A stretch of 64,000 bases of DNA, from contig NZ_CP036266.1 of assembly GCF_007744075.1 (NCBI RefSeq), positions 4,077,748 to 4,141,747 of the forward strand, in the 5' to 3' direction. Numbering within the stretch: the stretch's first letter is position 1; each line of letters starts with the position of its first letter. The notes beneath the pieces are model-generated. The model was not told the origin of the DNA. It made no database searches and saw only the letters and a program-made list of their open reading frames with translations. The stretch comes from Gimesia chilikensis. Lineage in GTDB: Bacteria; Planctomycetota; Planctomycetia; Planctomycetales; Planctomycetaceae. Both the position numbers and the translations under genes were made by a program. Positions 34,510 through 44,389 of this stretch are shown here, in pieces.

Positions 34510-37500
34510 ATGTTCAAGAAATATTTAACCTCTGTTGTACTGTTGGCCCTTTGTTTTTCAGGCGGACTCTGGGCGTACTATGAATATCTCCGCCCCTTTC
34601 GGATTGCCACTATCGGTTTTTCCGACACCGACTGGGCAAACTGGGAAAACGCTTTGCAGCAGACTCCCTATTCGCTGCACCGTTATCCCGATGCAGGCAT
34701 CGATACTGCCAACCTTCAGAATTACAATCTGGTTTTCATTCGCGGGCAGGGTCTGAATCTCACCCCCGAACAGGTAGCACGAATCGCACGTGCCCGTGCA
34801 GCGGGAACGCACTTTTATATCCGAACCGCAACCAATGCCCTGTCTAACCAGCAGAACAGTCTGCCGGAAACACATTGTCAGCATATAGCCGACTATTTAA
34901 AGCATGGCGGAGAAGACAACCTCATCGGCATGGCTCATTATGCAGCCCATCACCTGGGGGGCCGGGAAGTCGAAGTCCCCGCGCTGATTGAAGTTCCTCA
35001 GTATGGATTTTTCCACCTGGACGGAAAAATCTTTGAGTCACTGGCAGACTATGAAGCGTTTGCTTCGTCCAGAGTATCAGCCAGAGATACTGAAGCACCT
35101 CGAGTGGCTCTGTTAGCGGGTTTCATGGATCCACAGGACAAAATGAACCGGGAACCCGTGGATGTCATCATTCGAAAGTTGGAAGCAGGCGGTGCGAAGG
35201 TCTATCCCATTTTTGGTCGTACGGAAGCATTCCCTCTTCTGCAGGCTGTCCAACCCGATCTGATACTGACTTTCCCACACGGTCGCTTCTCGTATGGGGG
35301 ACAGGGAGACCAACTGCTCCGCGAGCTGAACTGCCCGATCGTCAGCGCGCTTCCGTTACTCTCGAACCGTGAACGCTGGCTCAACGACGAACGCGGAATG
35401 GAAGGAGGCTTCATGGGTCAGTCGATCACGGCCCCAGAGCTGGATGGCATCATCGAACCGATCGTCGTCTCCTCCATGGAACCTAATGCACGCGGGCTCA
35501 ATGTTCGGGCTCCCATGGACGATCAGATCGAAAATCGCGTTAATCTGCTTCTGAACTGGCTTAAGTTACGAAAAAAACCAAATTCAGAGAAACGGATTGT
35601 CATTGTCTATTACAAGTCTCCAGGCATGGCAGCACTGTCTGCCGGCGGACTGGAAGTCGCTCCTGCGCTCTGGAACACATTACAGCGTCTACAATCTGAA
35701 GGTTATGACCTCGGCGGTCCCCTCCCGGAATCACCCGACGCTTTGTTCGCACTCATCCAGGCGAGAGGCAAAACACTCGGTCAGTGGGCCCTGGGTGCCT
35801 TCGAGACTTTTCTCAAAGAAGCTGATCCGGAACTGGTTCCAGCCACCCGCTATGCGGATTGGTTCCAAAAGGCACTCTCTCCGAAGCGGCAACAGGAGAC
35901 CATCAAGCTCTGGGGAGAATTACCCGGCGAAAAAATGGTCACCAGCGTTGATGGCCAACCCCATCTGGTCATCAGCCGCATTCAGTTGGGGAATATCGTG
36001 ATTATGCCCCAGCCAACCGTAGGTGGAGGCGGCGAGACGGAAGACGAGATCAGCTCAATCCATGGGACAGACCAGGCTGCCCCACACTTTTATCTTGGTG
36101 CCTACCTTTGGGCTCGTTATGGATTCCAGGCCGATGCGATCATGCACTTTGGCACGCATGGCTCCCTCGAATTTACGTATGGGAAATCAAACTGCCTGAG
36201 CCGAGACTGCTGGCCGCATATTCTTATCGGCGATGTCCCCCATATTTATCCCTATGTGATCAATAACGTCGGCGAAGCCCTGGTTGCCAAGCGGCGTTCC
36301 AATGCTGTAATTGTCTCCCATCTGACGCCCCCTTTCATGGAGGCGGGACTCTACGGCGATCTCTCTCTGCTGCACGATAAAATTCATGACTGGGAACAGG
36401 TAGAAGATCCGCTGTTGCGCGAAGAGACACTCCGTTCGGTCACGGAACTGGTGAATGAACTCAACCTGGCAGAAGATCTGGGTCTGAATGGTGAAGAACT
36501 GACCAATCGATTATTAACCGAAGCAGAACTGACTGAAGTCCACAACTATATTCACCAGTTGAAAGATCAGAGCATCACCGACGGGCTCCATGTCATCGGA
36601 CGTAACCTGGGAGAGAAACAGATTGAGCAGACGGCGACCGCGATGCTCGGGGAACAAGGCGTCGACCAGTTACTAACGGCATTGGGGAAACCGGTGAACG
36701 ATGACTCCATGGAATATCGACAGGATCTGGCCCGACAATTCGTCTCCGAAGTACTCACAGACAAACTGAAAACAGATTTACTCTTCAGTGCAGACGAACA
36801 GGCGAAAATCAAAGCAGCAGTTGCAGCCGAAAAACAGAGAACGTCTCCCACCGCGGGACAGAAACCAGATGGACTCTCCGGGGCCACTCAGAAAAGCAAA
36901 GCAAAACACAAACAACAGACATCCCCCGGAAAAAGCAGTACCCCATCTCATCCGAGAGATCCACAGCAGAAACAAGGGACTCAACCAGCAGGCGCAGAGC
37001 CAGTTGATTCTAAACAGCCCCCATTAAACGACTCACCAGCAGATGATCAAAGTTCGCGTTCATTCTCTGCTGCACAACTGATCTTCGTAAGCGCTGATGC
37101 TCAGTCCACCGACGATCAACAACTCGCTCCAAGAGTGAAGCTCACAACAGACTCTCCCGTAGCCGCAAGAAAACCCCGGGAGGAGCCTGAAACAAAACGA
37201 CTCTGGAACTCTGTGGACGAGTTCAAAGCGATGATTGTCAAGTCGCCTCTGCAGCAACAGAAACTGATCGAGCTCATCGAAGCCTCCCAACTGAATGTCC
37301 GGAATCTGCAAATCTCTCCGGAACGCGAACTGGAGCAGATTACCGCTGCTCTCAATGCCAGTTTTATCGCCCCATCCAGTGGCGGAGACCCGCTGGTCAA
37401 TTCTGATGCCATTCCCACCGGACGGAATCTGTATTCGATCAATGCAGAACAGACACCCACGCCGGAAGCCTGGCGGGTTGGTGTCAGACTGACAGATGAG

Positions 37501-38949
37501 ATGCTGGCAGCGCATCAAGCCTCACACGCTGGAAATTATCCCCGTCAGGTTGCGATCTCACTTTGGGGAGGTGAATTTATTCGAGGCAAAGGCACCGCAA
37601 TCGCTCAGATTCTGTATCTCATGGGGATGCGTCCTGTCTGGAATTCGCGTGGTGTCGTCTACGATGTCGAAGTCATTCCTTCAGACGAACTCCAAAGGCC
37701 ACGCGTCGATGTGCTGGTCCAGACGTCAGGTCAATTTCGCGACGCTGCCGCTTCCCGGATAAAACTGATTGATGATGCCGTTCAGATTGCCAGTAATCTG
37801 GAACAGGAAAAATTCCCGAACTTCGTACGCGAAGGAACTGAACAGACAGAGCAGGCCCTGAAAAAAGGTGGCGTATCAGCTAAAGATGCCCGGGATTTTG
37901 CTACGGCCCGAATCTTTGGCTCCGCCTCTAACAGCAGTTATGGTACCCAGATCATGGGCATGGTCGAACGGGGAGATACCTGGGAGTCTGAAAGTCAGGT
38001 CGCGAAACGCTACATTCAGAACATGTCGGGAGTCTATCGGGACGGAGACCGCTGGGGCACAGTTCTGCCGGGACTGCTGGAAGCACAAATGCAGGGAGTC
38101 GAAGCGGTCGTACATCCCCGCTCATCGAATACGTGGGGGCCACTTTCACTCGATCACGTTTATGAATTTATGGGGGGGATTACCCTGGCTGTTCGCGATA
38201 CAACGGGGACTGATCCTACAGGCTACTTCAGCGACTTGAGACAACCTGGTCGTGCAAAAGTCACCACATCCATTGGCGCTATCCGCGAAGAAGCCCGTAC
38301 CGCCTTGTGGAATCCTCGCTTTATTCAGAGCATGCAGCGTGAGGGTCCTTCCGCTGCTGCTTCACTTACTGAAAATGTACGCAATATGTATGGCTGGAAT
38401 GTCATGCAGCCAGCGGCTATCAGCCAGGATATGTGGGACGAAACGTTTCAGGTTTATATTGAAGACAAACATAACCTGAAGATGCGCGAATACTTTGAAG
38501 AGAAAAACCCGTATGCACTGCAGGACATGACTGCGGTGATGTTGGAAACAGCCCGTAAAGGATACTGGACTCCCAACAAAGAAACCCTGCAGAAACTGGC
38601 TGCAGTGCATACCGAACTGGTAGCCGAACATGGTGCTGCCTGTTCTTACGAAACGTGTGGCAATCAGGCATTTCATGATTTTTTGAATCAGCAGTTAAAT
38701 GCCCCAGGCAACGAAACCAGTCCCACTACCCTCTCTGACTATCAGCTCGCATTGTCAGCGGCTCTCCAGCCGACACTGTCATTGCCCGAAGTCGAAGGGA
38801 TTGAAATGAGTGAAGTTCAGCAAGAGTCCACGGAAGCGGATGTAATTCCCGAACAGAGCCCGGCACTGATGATCCTCGTTTGTTTTGGAGTGATCTGTTT
38901 CGTCCTGGGTTCCAGTATTCTGCGTAGAGAAAAACGACAGATCTCATGA
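34510..38949 (+). CDS. Membrane-anchored CobN/HmuS-like chelatase
   Basis: A 1,479-residue CobN/Mg-chelatase H-family protein. It has an N-terminal signal anchor (SVVLLALCFSGGLWAYYEYL, about 8-27) and a C-terminal helix (LMILVCFGVICFVLGSSIL), unlike the soluble cobaltochelatase CobN, so the body should face the periplasm. Family motifs: FGTHGSLEFTYGKSNCL (about 546-562), PHIYPYVINNVGEA (about 577-590), ISLWGGEFIRGKGTAIAQIL (about 1017-1036). A low-complexity Q/K/S/P-rich insertion fills about 775-880. HmuS proteins of Bacteroidota share this anchored layout and remove iron from haem; a metal insertion or removal role fits here. No cobalamin synthesis gene is nearby. Confidence 0.88.
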   Translation: MFKKYLTSVVLLALCFSGGLWAYYEYLRPFRIATIGFSDTDWANWENALQQTPYSLHRYPDAGIDTANLQNYNLVFIRGQGLNLTPEQVARIARARAAGTHFYIRTATNALSNQQNSLPETHCQHIADYLKHGGEDNLIGMAHYAAHHLGGREVEVPALIEVPQYGFFHLDGKIFESLADYEAFASSRVSARDTEAPRVALLAGFMDPQDKMNREPVDVIIRKLEAGGAKVYPIFGRTEAFPLLQAVQPDLILTFPHGRFSYGGQGDQLLRELNCPIVSALPLLSNRERWLNDERGMEGGFMGQSITAPELDGIIEPIVVSSMEPNARGLNVRAPMDDQIENRVNLLLNWLKLRKKPNSEKRIVIVYYKSPGMAALSAGGLEVAPALWNTLQRLQSEGYDLGGPLPESPDALFALIQARGKTLGQWALGAFETFLKEADPELVPATRYADWFQKALSPKRQQETIKLWGELPGEKMVTSVDGQPHLVISRIQLGNIVIMPQPTVGGGGETEDEISSIHGTDQAAPHFYLGAYLWARYGFQADAIMHFGTHGSLEFTYGKSNCLSRDCWPHILIGDVPHIYPYVINNVGEALVAKRRSNAVIVSHLTPPFMEAGLYGDLSLLHDKIHDWEQVEDPLLREETLRSVTELVNELNLAEDLGLNGEELTNRLLTEAELTEVHNYIHQLKDQSITDGLHVIGRNLGEKQIEQTATAMLGEQGVDQLLTALGKPVNDDSMEYRQDLARQFVSEVLTDKLKTDLLFSADEQAKIKAAVAAEKQRTSPTAGQKPDGLSGATQKSKAKHKQQTSPGKSSTPSHPRDPQQKQGTQPAGAEPVDSKQPPLNDSPADDQSSRSFSAAQLIFVSADAQSTDDQQLAPRVKLTTDSPVAARKPREEPETKRLWNSVDEFKAMIVKSPLQQQKLIELIEASQLNVRNLQISPERELEQITAALNASFIAPSSGGDPLVNSDAIPTGRNLYSINAEQTPTPEAWRVGVRLTDEMLAAHQASHAGNYPRQVAISLWGGEFIRGKGTAIAQILYLMGMRPVWNSRGVVYDVEVIPSDELQRPRVDVLVQTSGQFRDAAASRIKLIDDAVQIASNLEQEKFPNFVREGTEQTEQALKKGGVSAKDARDFATARIFGSASNSSYGTQIMGMVERGDTWESESQVAKRYIQNMSGVYRDGDRWGTVLPGLLEAQMQGVEAVVHPRSSNTWGPLSLDHVYEFMGGITLAVRDTTGTDPTGYFSDLRQPGRAKVTTSIGAIREEARTALWNPRFIQSMQREGPSAAASLTENVRNMYGWNVMQPAAISQDMWDETFQVYIEDKHNLKMREYFEEKNPYALQDMTAVMLETARKGYWTPNKETLQKLAAVHTELVAEHGAACSYETCGNQAFHDFLNQQLNAPGNETSPTTLSDYQLALSAALQPTLSLPEVEGIEMSEVQQESTEADVIPEQSPALMILVCFGVICFVLGSSILRREKRQIS

Positions 38950-39253
38950 ATCAATAGTCTGCTCAATTACAACAACGACAGATTCATCAGTTCCTGATAT
39001 GTATCCGAGGGGAGGCTTCTCTCGGATACAACGCTCTTTGTACGCCCTCCCTTCATAGCTTTCCAGCCCACATTTCCTCTGCGCGTATTAATGTCTAAGG
39101 CATTTTTATAAAAAACGCATTATTGCAATTGTTTTGCATTTGCATTATTACGTATATTAATTGTATTGTGCGTAAACAGTCACAGATTCAGGCAAGCCGC
39201 CGCCTAACGCCGGATTCGATTCCTCTTTTTCAAAATCCGTTGGAGTATAGAAC
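38950..39253. other. Intergenic region with hairpin and DUF1559-gene promoter
   Basis: Contains the hairpin TATCCGAGGGGA/TCTCTCGGATA (39002-39028), probably marking the end of the preceding operon though it lacks a strong T-run, and the operator at 39123-39145. AT-rich sequence after the operator (ATATTAATTGTATTGTG) may hold the -10 element. Confidence 0.6.
39123..39145 (+). promoter_or_regulatory. Operator copy 2: TGCAAT/TTGCAT site
   Basis: TTGCAAT, four spacer bases and TTGCATTTGCAT align without gaps to the operator at 32521-32543. The TGCAA/TTGCA inverted repeat and the extra direct TTGCAT half-site are kept. It lies about 110 bases before the DUF1559 gene, in an AT-rich promoter region, so this gene and perhaps those after it share a regulator with the HmuTUVS-like operon. 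Confidence 0.6.
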
Positions 39254-40222
39254 ATGAAACGCAAACATCGTGGTTTCACACTGATCGAATTACTGGTGGT
39301 GATTGCCATCATCGCCATTCTCATTGCCCTGCTGCTGCCTGCAGTCCAGATGGCACGTGAAGCAGCCAGACGAACTCAGTGCAAAAATAATTTGAAACAA
39401 CTTGGTTTGGCGCTCCATAATTACTATTCCACACATTCGCGTCTCCCATTGATGGCCGCCGACTCGCTGTATGGCTACTCCCCTTCAGCTCAGTTGCTGC
39501 CTTACATCGATCAGGCTAATCTGCACAACCTGATCGATTTCAGTGAGCCACTGTTATCAGGTCCTCCCTGGGCTGCCACTCTCAACCCGGGTCTGGTGGA
39601 TGTCGTTAAACAGACAATTCCGATCTTTATGTGCCCCAGTGATGCGGGAAATGTATTCTACACCGATTCAAATGGAGCTGTCTGGGCTGGATCAAACTAC
39701 CTTGTCAATGGGGGTACCGGGCTCAACCTGGAGTATTGCACAACAGCCAATGATGGCCTCTTCTGGCGTGGTTCCTCGACGCGACTGCGCGATATTACTG
39801 ATGGAACCACGAATACGATCTTCATGGCGGAAACTCTGTTTGGGGCCAGAGGACCTGACACAGGAACACTCCTGGATCCGAATCGGCAGATGAAACGCGT
39901 CTCTGGCGGGGGAGCCTGTAGTGTGAATTCCGATGCTCTCGTTTCCCAAGCTGCTTCGGCCTACGATGGAGGCCGTGCCGGGATGTGGATTCGGGGGCTT
40001 GGCTACACCACGCTTGTCCACGGATACTACTCCCCTAATTCACAATCACCTGATGTGGTTCATCATGGGGAGGTCGTTTCAGGAGCCCGCAGCCTGCATG
40101 TTGGTGGTGCCAATGTCCTGCTCTGTGACGGAAGCGTGCGGTTTCTGGGGGAGAACATCCATCTGGAGACGCTGCGTAACCTGTTCAGTCGCGCTGATGG
40201 TCAGGTCCTGGGTGAATTTTGA
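39254..40222 (+). CDS. DUF1559 pseudopilin-like protein
   Basis: A 322-residue protein with a type II secretion/type IV pilin prepilin leader: GFTLIELLVVIAIIAILIALLLP (from residue 7; cleavage expected after G7, with E at position +5). The following ARRTQCKNNLKQLGLALHNY is the DUF1559 signature, and the C-terminus LHVGGANVLLCDGSVRFL is typical. The family is greatly expanded in planctomycetes; function mostly unknown, probably surface- or secretion-associated. Its promoter carries the shared operator. Confidence 0.95.
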   Translation: MKRKHRGFTLIELLVVIAIIAILIALLLPAVQMAREAARRTQCKNNLKQLGLALHNYYSTHSRLPLMAADSLYGYSPSAQLLPYIDQANLHNLIDFSEPLLSGPPWAATLNPGLVDVVKQTIPIFMCPSDAGNVFYTDSNGAVWAGSNYLVNGGTGLNLEYCTTANDGLFWRGSSTRLRDITDGTTNTIFMAETLFGARGPDTGTLLDPNRQMKRVSGGGACSVNSDALVSQAASAYDGGRAGMWIRGLGYTTLVHGYYSPNSQSPDVVHHGEVVSGARSLHVGGANVLLCDGSVRFLGENIHLETLRNLFSRADGQVLGEF

Positions 40223-40281
40223 CCGTTCGCATATCCTTGCTCCCCAGACAGTCTGTTTAGAAACGATGTTTTAACTCCCCG

Positions 40282-40701
40282 ATGAATGCTGTGAACTCTC
40301 CCATGCCTGTTAACTCTCATTTTCTTGTTCGACGACACCTTGCAGTGCTTTTGCTGACAGCCCCAGCTCTGTGGACCGCCTGTTCCGGTGAGGAAACAGA
40401 CCAGAAGAGCCCCACAATTGTCGACCCGCCTGCGGTTCTGGAAATTAATGGGGGGCATTGGCAAAGAGAGACTTCGATTGGCAAGTCAGATGGTGACCTC
40501 CTGGCACACTATTTCAAAGCTAACCCAAGTATGGTTGGTAGCCCGGAACTGCAGGGCCCCCCGGAAGTCTATCATGGTACGCAGAGAAAAAGGCGTTTTT
40601 ACTGGATTAAACACCAGATAAATCAGACCGTCTGGACTTGTGTGGAATATCAGGCCGGATCGTTTCACTTATCACAGGGACAGGGAAGTCCCTTTAAATA
40701 A
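40282..40701 (+). CDS. Small hypothetical lipoprotein
   Basis: A 139-residue protein with an N-terminal signal and lipobox LWTAC near residue 34; the mature part is about 105 residues with no recognised domain. Planctomycete DUF1559 genes are often followed by such a small lipoprotein gene, here after 59 bases. ATG 40282 is used; MPVNS at 40303 is an alternative that gives a better signal-peptide length. Confidence 0.72.
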   Translation: MNAVNSPMPVNSHFLVRRHLAVLLLTAPALWTACSGEETDQKSPTIVDPPAVLEINGGHWQRETSIGKSDGDLLAHYFKANPSMVGSPELQGPPEVYHGTQRKRRFYWIKHQINQTVWTCVEYQAGSFHLSQGQGSPFK

Positions 40702-40738
40702 TCATCAATATCATTTCTCCGGGCATATGAGGTGAACT

Positions 40739-42025
40739 ATGCATGAACCAGATAAACTGAATGTTCATAAGCAGTCAGAGACTGCTTATTCGTGGTTAGA
40801 CACCGTCAACACGATGCTCCATTACGATTTCTGCCCCCAGCTCAATCAATGGGTCGACTGGGTCAGAAACCCGTCCTGGTGCCTGGCGATCAGCATTCTG
40901 ACCGCCTTCATTTGCGGGCTGCTGGTCAATACGGCGATTCTGTATATCGCGGCTGCCCTGGCAATGATCATTCTGGTCGGCGTCTTGTGGCCCTGGGTCA
41001 GTGTGCAGGGACTTTCTGCAGAACTCTCCTTTAATAAAGTTCGTACCCGCTGTGGGGAATCTGTCGGTGCCAGACTGGTCGTCAAAAACAGCTGGCCCTG
41101 GCCCGCCTGGGGTGTTTACCTGCGACATCCCTTCTCAGAACATGATGACCACCTGTGTGAAGTTGCCATCGACTGCATTCCCGGCTGGAAAACCAGTGAG
41201 TATATCTGGGATTTCAGTCCCCGGAAACGAGGTATTTATTCAACCAGCACTGCTTTCCTGGAGACTGCCTTCCCGTTCGGGTTATATAAGAAGAAGATTC
41301 CTCTAGCCGTCGATTCCGTATTGATCGTCTGGCCGGAGATCTCCAAGCTGGCCTTTATGCCTGAGTTGAGAGAGGTCACTTCCAGCGAAGACCGCTTTGC
41401 TTCGCATCGTGCGGGTGATTACGGTGATGTGATTGGCACCCGCGCTTTCCGACTGGGCGACTCCCTGCGGCGCGTGCACTGGTCGCAATCCGCCAGACAG
41501 GGCCAGATGATTGTCACCGAACGCCAGGCAGCGGCGGTTTGTGCTCTGCGTGTGATTCCTGATCTCCAGAGAGCGCATTACCGGCATGGTAATGACGATT
41601 CCCTGGAAGCGGTGATTCGCATCACAGCCAGTATCTGTCACTCACTGTTAAATCAGCATGCTTCAGTGGAATGCCTCGTGGGCGACCAGTTGTTTCGCTG
41701 CGATGGAAATCAGAGAGACCTGCAGAAACTGCTCGATGAACTGGCTTCCATCCCCAACGGGGGACTCGAGTATTCCGTACGAAAGCACGCTGCTTCTCCC
41801 CTGCCTGAATTCATTGTTACGAACAGCAGTGGCTTCGCGCAACGGGTCAATCAGGGAGCGAACCGTCTTCGTTCACGGATGATCGTCGTTCAGGATGCCC
41901 CTGCCCGTCAATCGGGGAAAGAACCGAGGTGCGAATGCGAACCCTGGTTACACCTGGACAGCCCGGAAGAGAGTCGCCAAAAAGTATTTACCGACAGTTG
42001 GAAGAAAGCGTGCTATGCAGGCTGA
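40739..42025 (+). CDS. DUF58 domain membrane protein
   Basis: A 428-residue protein with two membrane helices (about 48-90), a beta-rich middle and the DUF58 signature GTRAFRLGDSLRRVHWSQSARQG (about 230-252). GAGGTG precedes ATG 40739. DUF58 proteins (von Willebrand-like fold) occur with MoxR ATPases and transglutaminase-like proteins, as here, and probably act in chaperone-like assembly at the membrane. It overlaps the next gene by 11 bases. Confidence 0.9.
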   Translation: MHEPDKLNVHKQSETAYSWLDTVNTMLHYDFCPQLNQWVDWVRNPSWCLAISILTAFICGLLVNTAILYIAAALAMIILVGVLWPWVSVQGLSAELSFNKVRTRCGESVGARLVVKNSWPWPAWGVYLRHPFSEHDDHLCEVAIDCIPGWKTSEYIWDFSPRKRGIYSTSTAFLETAFPFGLYKKKIPLAVDSVLIVWPEISKLAFMPELREVTSSEDRFASHRAGDYGDVIGTRAFRLGDSLRRVHWSQSARQGQMIVTERQAAAVCALRVIPDLQRAHYRHGNDDSLEAVIRITASICHSLLNQHASVECLVGDQLFRCDGNQRDLQKLLDELASIPNGGLEYSVRKHAASPLPEFIVTNSSGFAQRVNQGANRLRSRMIVVQDAPARQSGKEPRCECEPWLHLDSPEESRQKVFTDSWKKACYAG

Positions 42026-44354
42026 ACGAACCAAATCTGTGGAGAGCCGGATCCTGCATTACGTCAGCATCGCGATGGTCCTGACGGGGGCATTAGCGCT
42101 CTGTATTTCTGACTCTCATGGCAGATATTCCCGCACCTGGATCGTGGTCAACACGCTCATCGAAGTGGCTGTGGCTTTTCTAGGGGCCAGGTACTTCCTC
42201 GCGCTCAAAAAACGGGGAGGTACAGAATCGACGGTGAATCTGATCCTGCTGGCCGTCATGTTGCTCAGTCTGGCCTGGGAGCCTGTCCAGCGTATCTCTT
42301 TCGGTACTGGCAGACCGTTTGAATTGATCCTGATGTTTGCGGTCAAGAATACCATGCTGGTGATGGCTGCAGCCGGTTGCTGGGGAAAATATCAGCGTTT
42401 TGCCACCTGGGGATCGATCTTTCTGATGATCTGTGCCACCACAACTTATTCCGGCCCGGACATGATTGCACTCGCAGGTCTGGAACTAGTACTCGGCTTT
42501 TTCTGGCTGTTTTATTCCCACTGGAACAGCCTGAGAATTGCCCTGTTACCGGCAGTCAAAAAACAGAATCTGAGTAAATATCTGCTGCTGTCCGCAATGG
42601 CAGTGTTGCTCTTTCTGATCGTCTCGTTTTCCGGTGAGAACCCGATAGTCCATGCGTTCAAGGGAATCATCCCCAGTTCCGGTGGTGACAGCCGAGGCGA
42701 TCTTCATGCACGAGATGGACTCGGTGATGGCGAGTTGCTGGTGGCCGGCAAGTACGATATTCGCAGCTTTGCTCCCATCGAAAACGCCCCTTTCATGTCA
42801 TCGGATGACCCGAGCCTCTACGACATCATGTCTGATACGTATGACGAACCAGGGGAAATCTCGAAGAACATTGATCGGGCAATCGGGTTGAAAATGCAGG
42901 ATCAGAAAATTGAGGAAAAAGAGCTGCCTGATGCCGAGAATATCAATCGTCATTTTTCGACTGCAAGAAATCAGAAACCAGCAGTTGAAAAATCGTCAGC
43001 TGGTATTTCATCCGATGCGTTACTGCATGTGTCGGGCAGGACTCCCCTGCACCTGCGCATGGAGACGTACGATATTTTCGACGGAGTGAACTGGTTCAGC
43101 GAACCATTAAAAACAGACTTTAAGAAGAGCATTACTCTCAAAGAGCGCTTTGAAAAACCCTGGATCGTTGTGAATGGTAAAGCCCATACGCTGTCCCAGG
43201 AGTGCAGGAACGAACTGCACGTGATTACCAATAACCATCTGAAATCGAATCAGCTGCCGGCTCCCCTGCACCTGCGCGAGATCCATATCGACCTGGTTGA
43301 TCGCATTGACCTGTTTGGCTGGTATCAGGACAGCATTGTGAAACTCGAACGCAAAGAGCTACCCCGTCTGGTCCCCATGCATTTGATCAGTCATTTTCCG
43401 GATCAAAAACAGATTCAGTATCGCGATGCCCGCTTCGCTGCCCTGTCACATCAGCAGAAGCATTACATCGCGCTACCTGAAGTACCGCTGATTCCCAAAA
43501 TTCGCGGACTGGCAAATCAGCTGGTCGCTGACATGGATAATGACTGGGATCGAATTAAGAAGATTGAGCAGTATCACCGCGAACATTTCGAGCAAGATCG
43601 CTCAGTCGCTTTTGATGGAAAACAACAGTTGCCCCTGGATGAATTCCTGTTCGAAAGCAAGGTGGGCCCTGATTACCTGATTGCCTCATCCGCCGCCCTG
43701 ATGTTGCGCTCCCTGGGATACTCGACCAGGCTGGTCAGTGGCTTCTACGCCAGCCCGGACGACTATGATTTGAAATCGGACCACACTCCGGTCTGTGCAG
43801 ACGATGTCCATTTCTGGGTAGAGGTGAAAGTCGGACCGGGGCCTGACGACTGGTGTACCATCGAGCCCACAGCCGGTTATGCGGTGCTGGGCCCCCCCCT
43901 GTCTTTATACGAGAGAACGGTCGAAGCGATTCTGGTCGCTACCTACTGGATTGGTAATCACTTCGTTTTCTGTTGCAGCGCACTCGGAAGCATCATCGGC
44001 GCCTGCCTCTTCCGGTATCAGATCAGTGCCTGCCTGATCACGGGCTGGCTCAGACTCTATCGCCCCCGCGATACCCGCCGGTTGATTTTCAGAACCCTCT
44101 GGCTGCTCGAATTACGCATCAGAGGCCAGGGACAGAAGCGACCACTGACAATGTCTCTCAACCAGTGGTTCAGGCAGCAAGCAGAACACTTATCGGTCAA
44201 CGCAAACTGTCTGGCGGAACTGGCTTACTATGTGAACTGGGCCGCTTTTGCTCCCAGCACTGCTGACCATACTCAGATCCCTGGTGGGGAACGGATCAGC
44301 GACTGTTGCAATCGAATCATTAACGAAGCCCGCTGGGTTAAACGGACGCCCTGA
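42015..44354 (+). CDS. Transglutaminase-like membrane protein with replaced catalytic residues
   Basis: ATG 42015 lies in the end of the DUF58 gene (translational coupling); the frame is open further upstream but only within DUF58. The 779-residue product has about six N-terminal helices (10-225), a large periplasmic part and one C-terminal helix (WIGNHFVFCCSALGSIIG). The transglutaminase core is visible at about 551-620, but the usual GxCxxFA reads GPDYLIASS (Cys replaced by Asp), His remains in DDVHFWVEV, and the Asp of DPT is Glu in IEPTAGY. A protease or crosslinking activity is therefore unlikely; a binding role within the MoxR-DUF58 complex is more probable. Confidence 0.85.
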   Translation: MQAERTKSVESRILHYVSIAMVLTGALALCISDSHGRYSRTWIVVNTLIEVAVAFLGARYFLALKKRGGTESTVNLILLAVMLLSLAWEPVQRISFGTGRPFELILMFAVKNTMLVMAAAGCWGKYQRFATWGSIFLMICATTTYSGPDMIALAGLELVLGFFWLFYSHWNSLRIALLPAVKKQNLSKYLLLSAMAVLLFLIVSFSGENPIVHAFKGIIPSSGGDSRGDLHARDGLGDGELLVAGKYDIRSFAPIENAPFMSSDDPSLYDIMSDTYDEPGEISKNIDRAIGLKMQDQKIEEKELPDAENINRHFSTARNQKPAVEKSSAGISSDALLHVSGRTPLHLRMETYDIFDGVNWFSEPLKTDFKKSITLKERFEKPWIVVNGKAHTLSQECRNELHVITNNHLKSNQLPAPLHLREIHIDLVDRIDLFGWYQDSIVKLERKELPRLVPMHLISHFPDQKQIQYRDARFAALSHQQKHYIALPEVPLIPKIRGLANQLVADMDNDWDRIKKIEQYHREHFEQDRSVAFDGKQQLPLDEFLFESKVGPDYLIASSAALMLRSLGYSTRLVSGFYASPDDYDLKSDHTPVCADDVHFWVEVKVGPGPDDWCTIEPTAGYAVLGPPLSLYERTVEAILVATYWIGNHFVFCCSALGSIIGACLFRYQISACLITGWLRLYRPRDTRRLIFRTLWLLELRIRGQGQKRPLTMSLNQWFRQQAEHLSVNANCLAELAYYVNWAAFAPSTADHTQIPGGERISDCCNRIINEARWVKRTP

Positions 44355-44389
44355 CAGACGCATTTATTCATTTTTATAAGCAGGCACGC

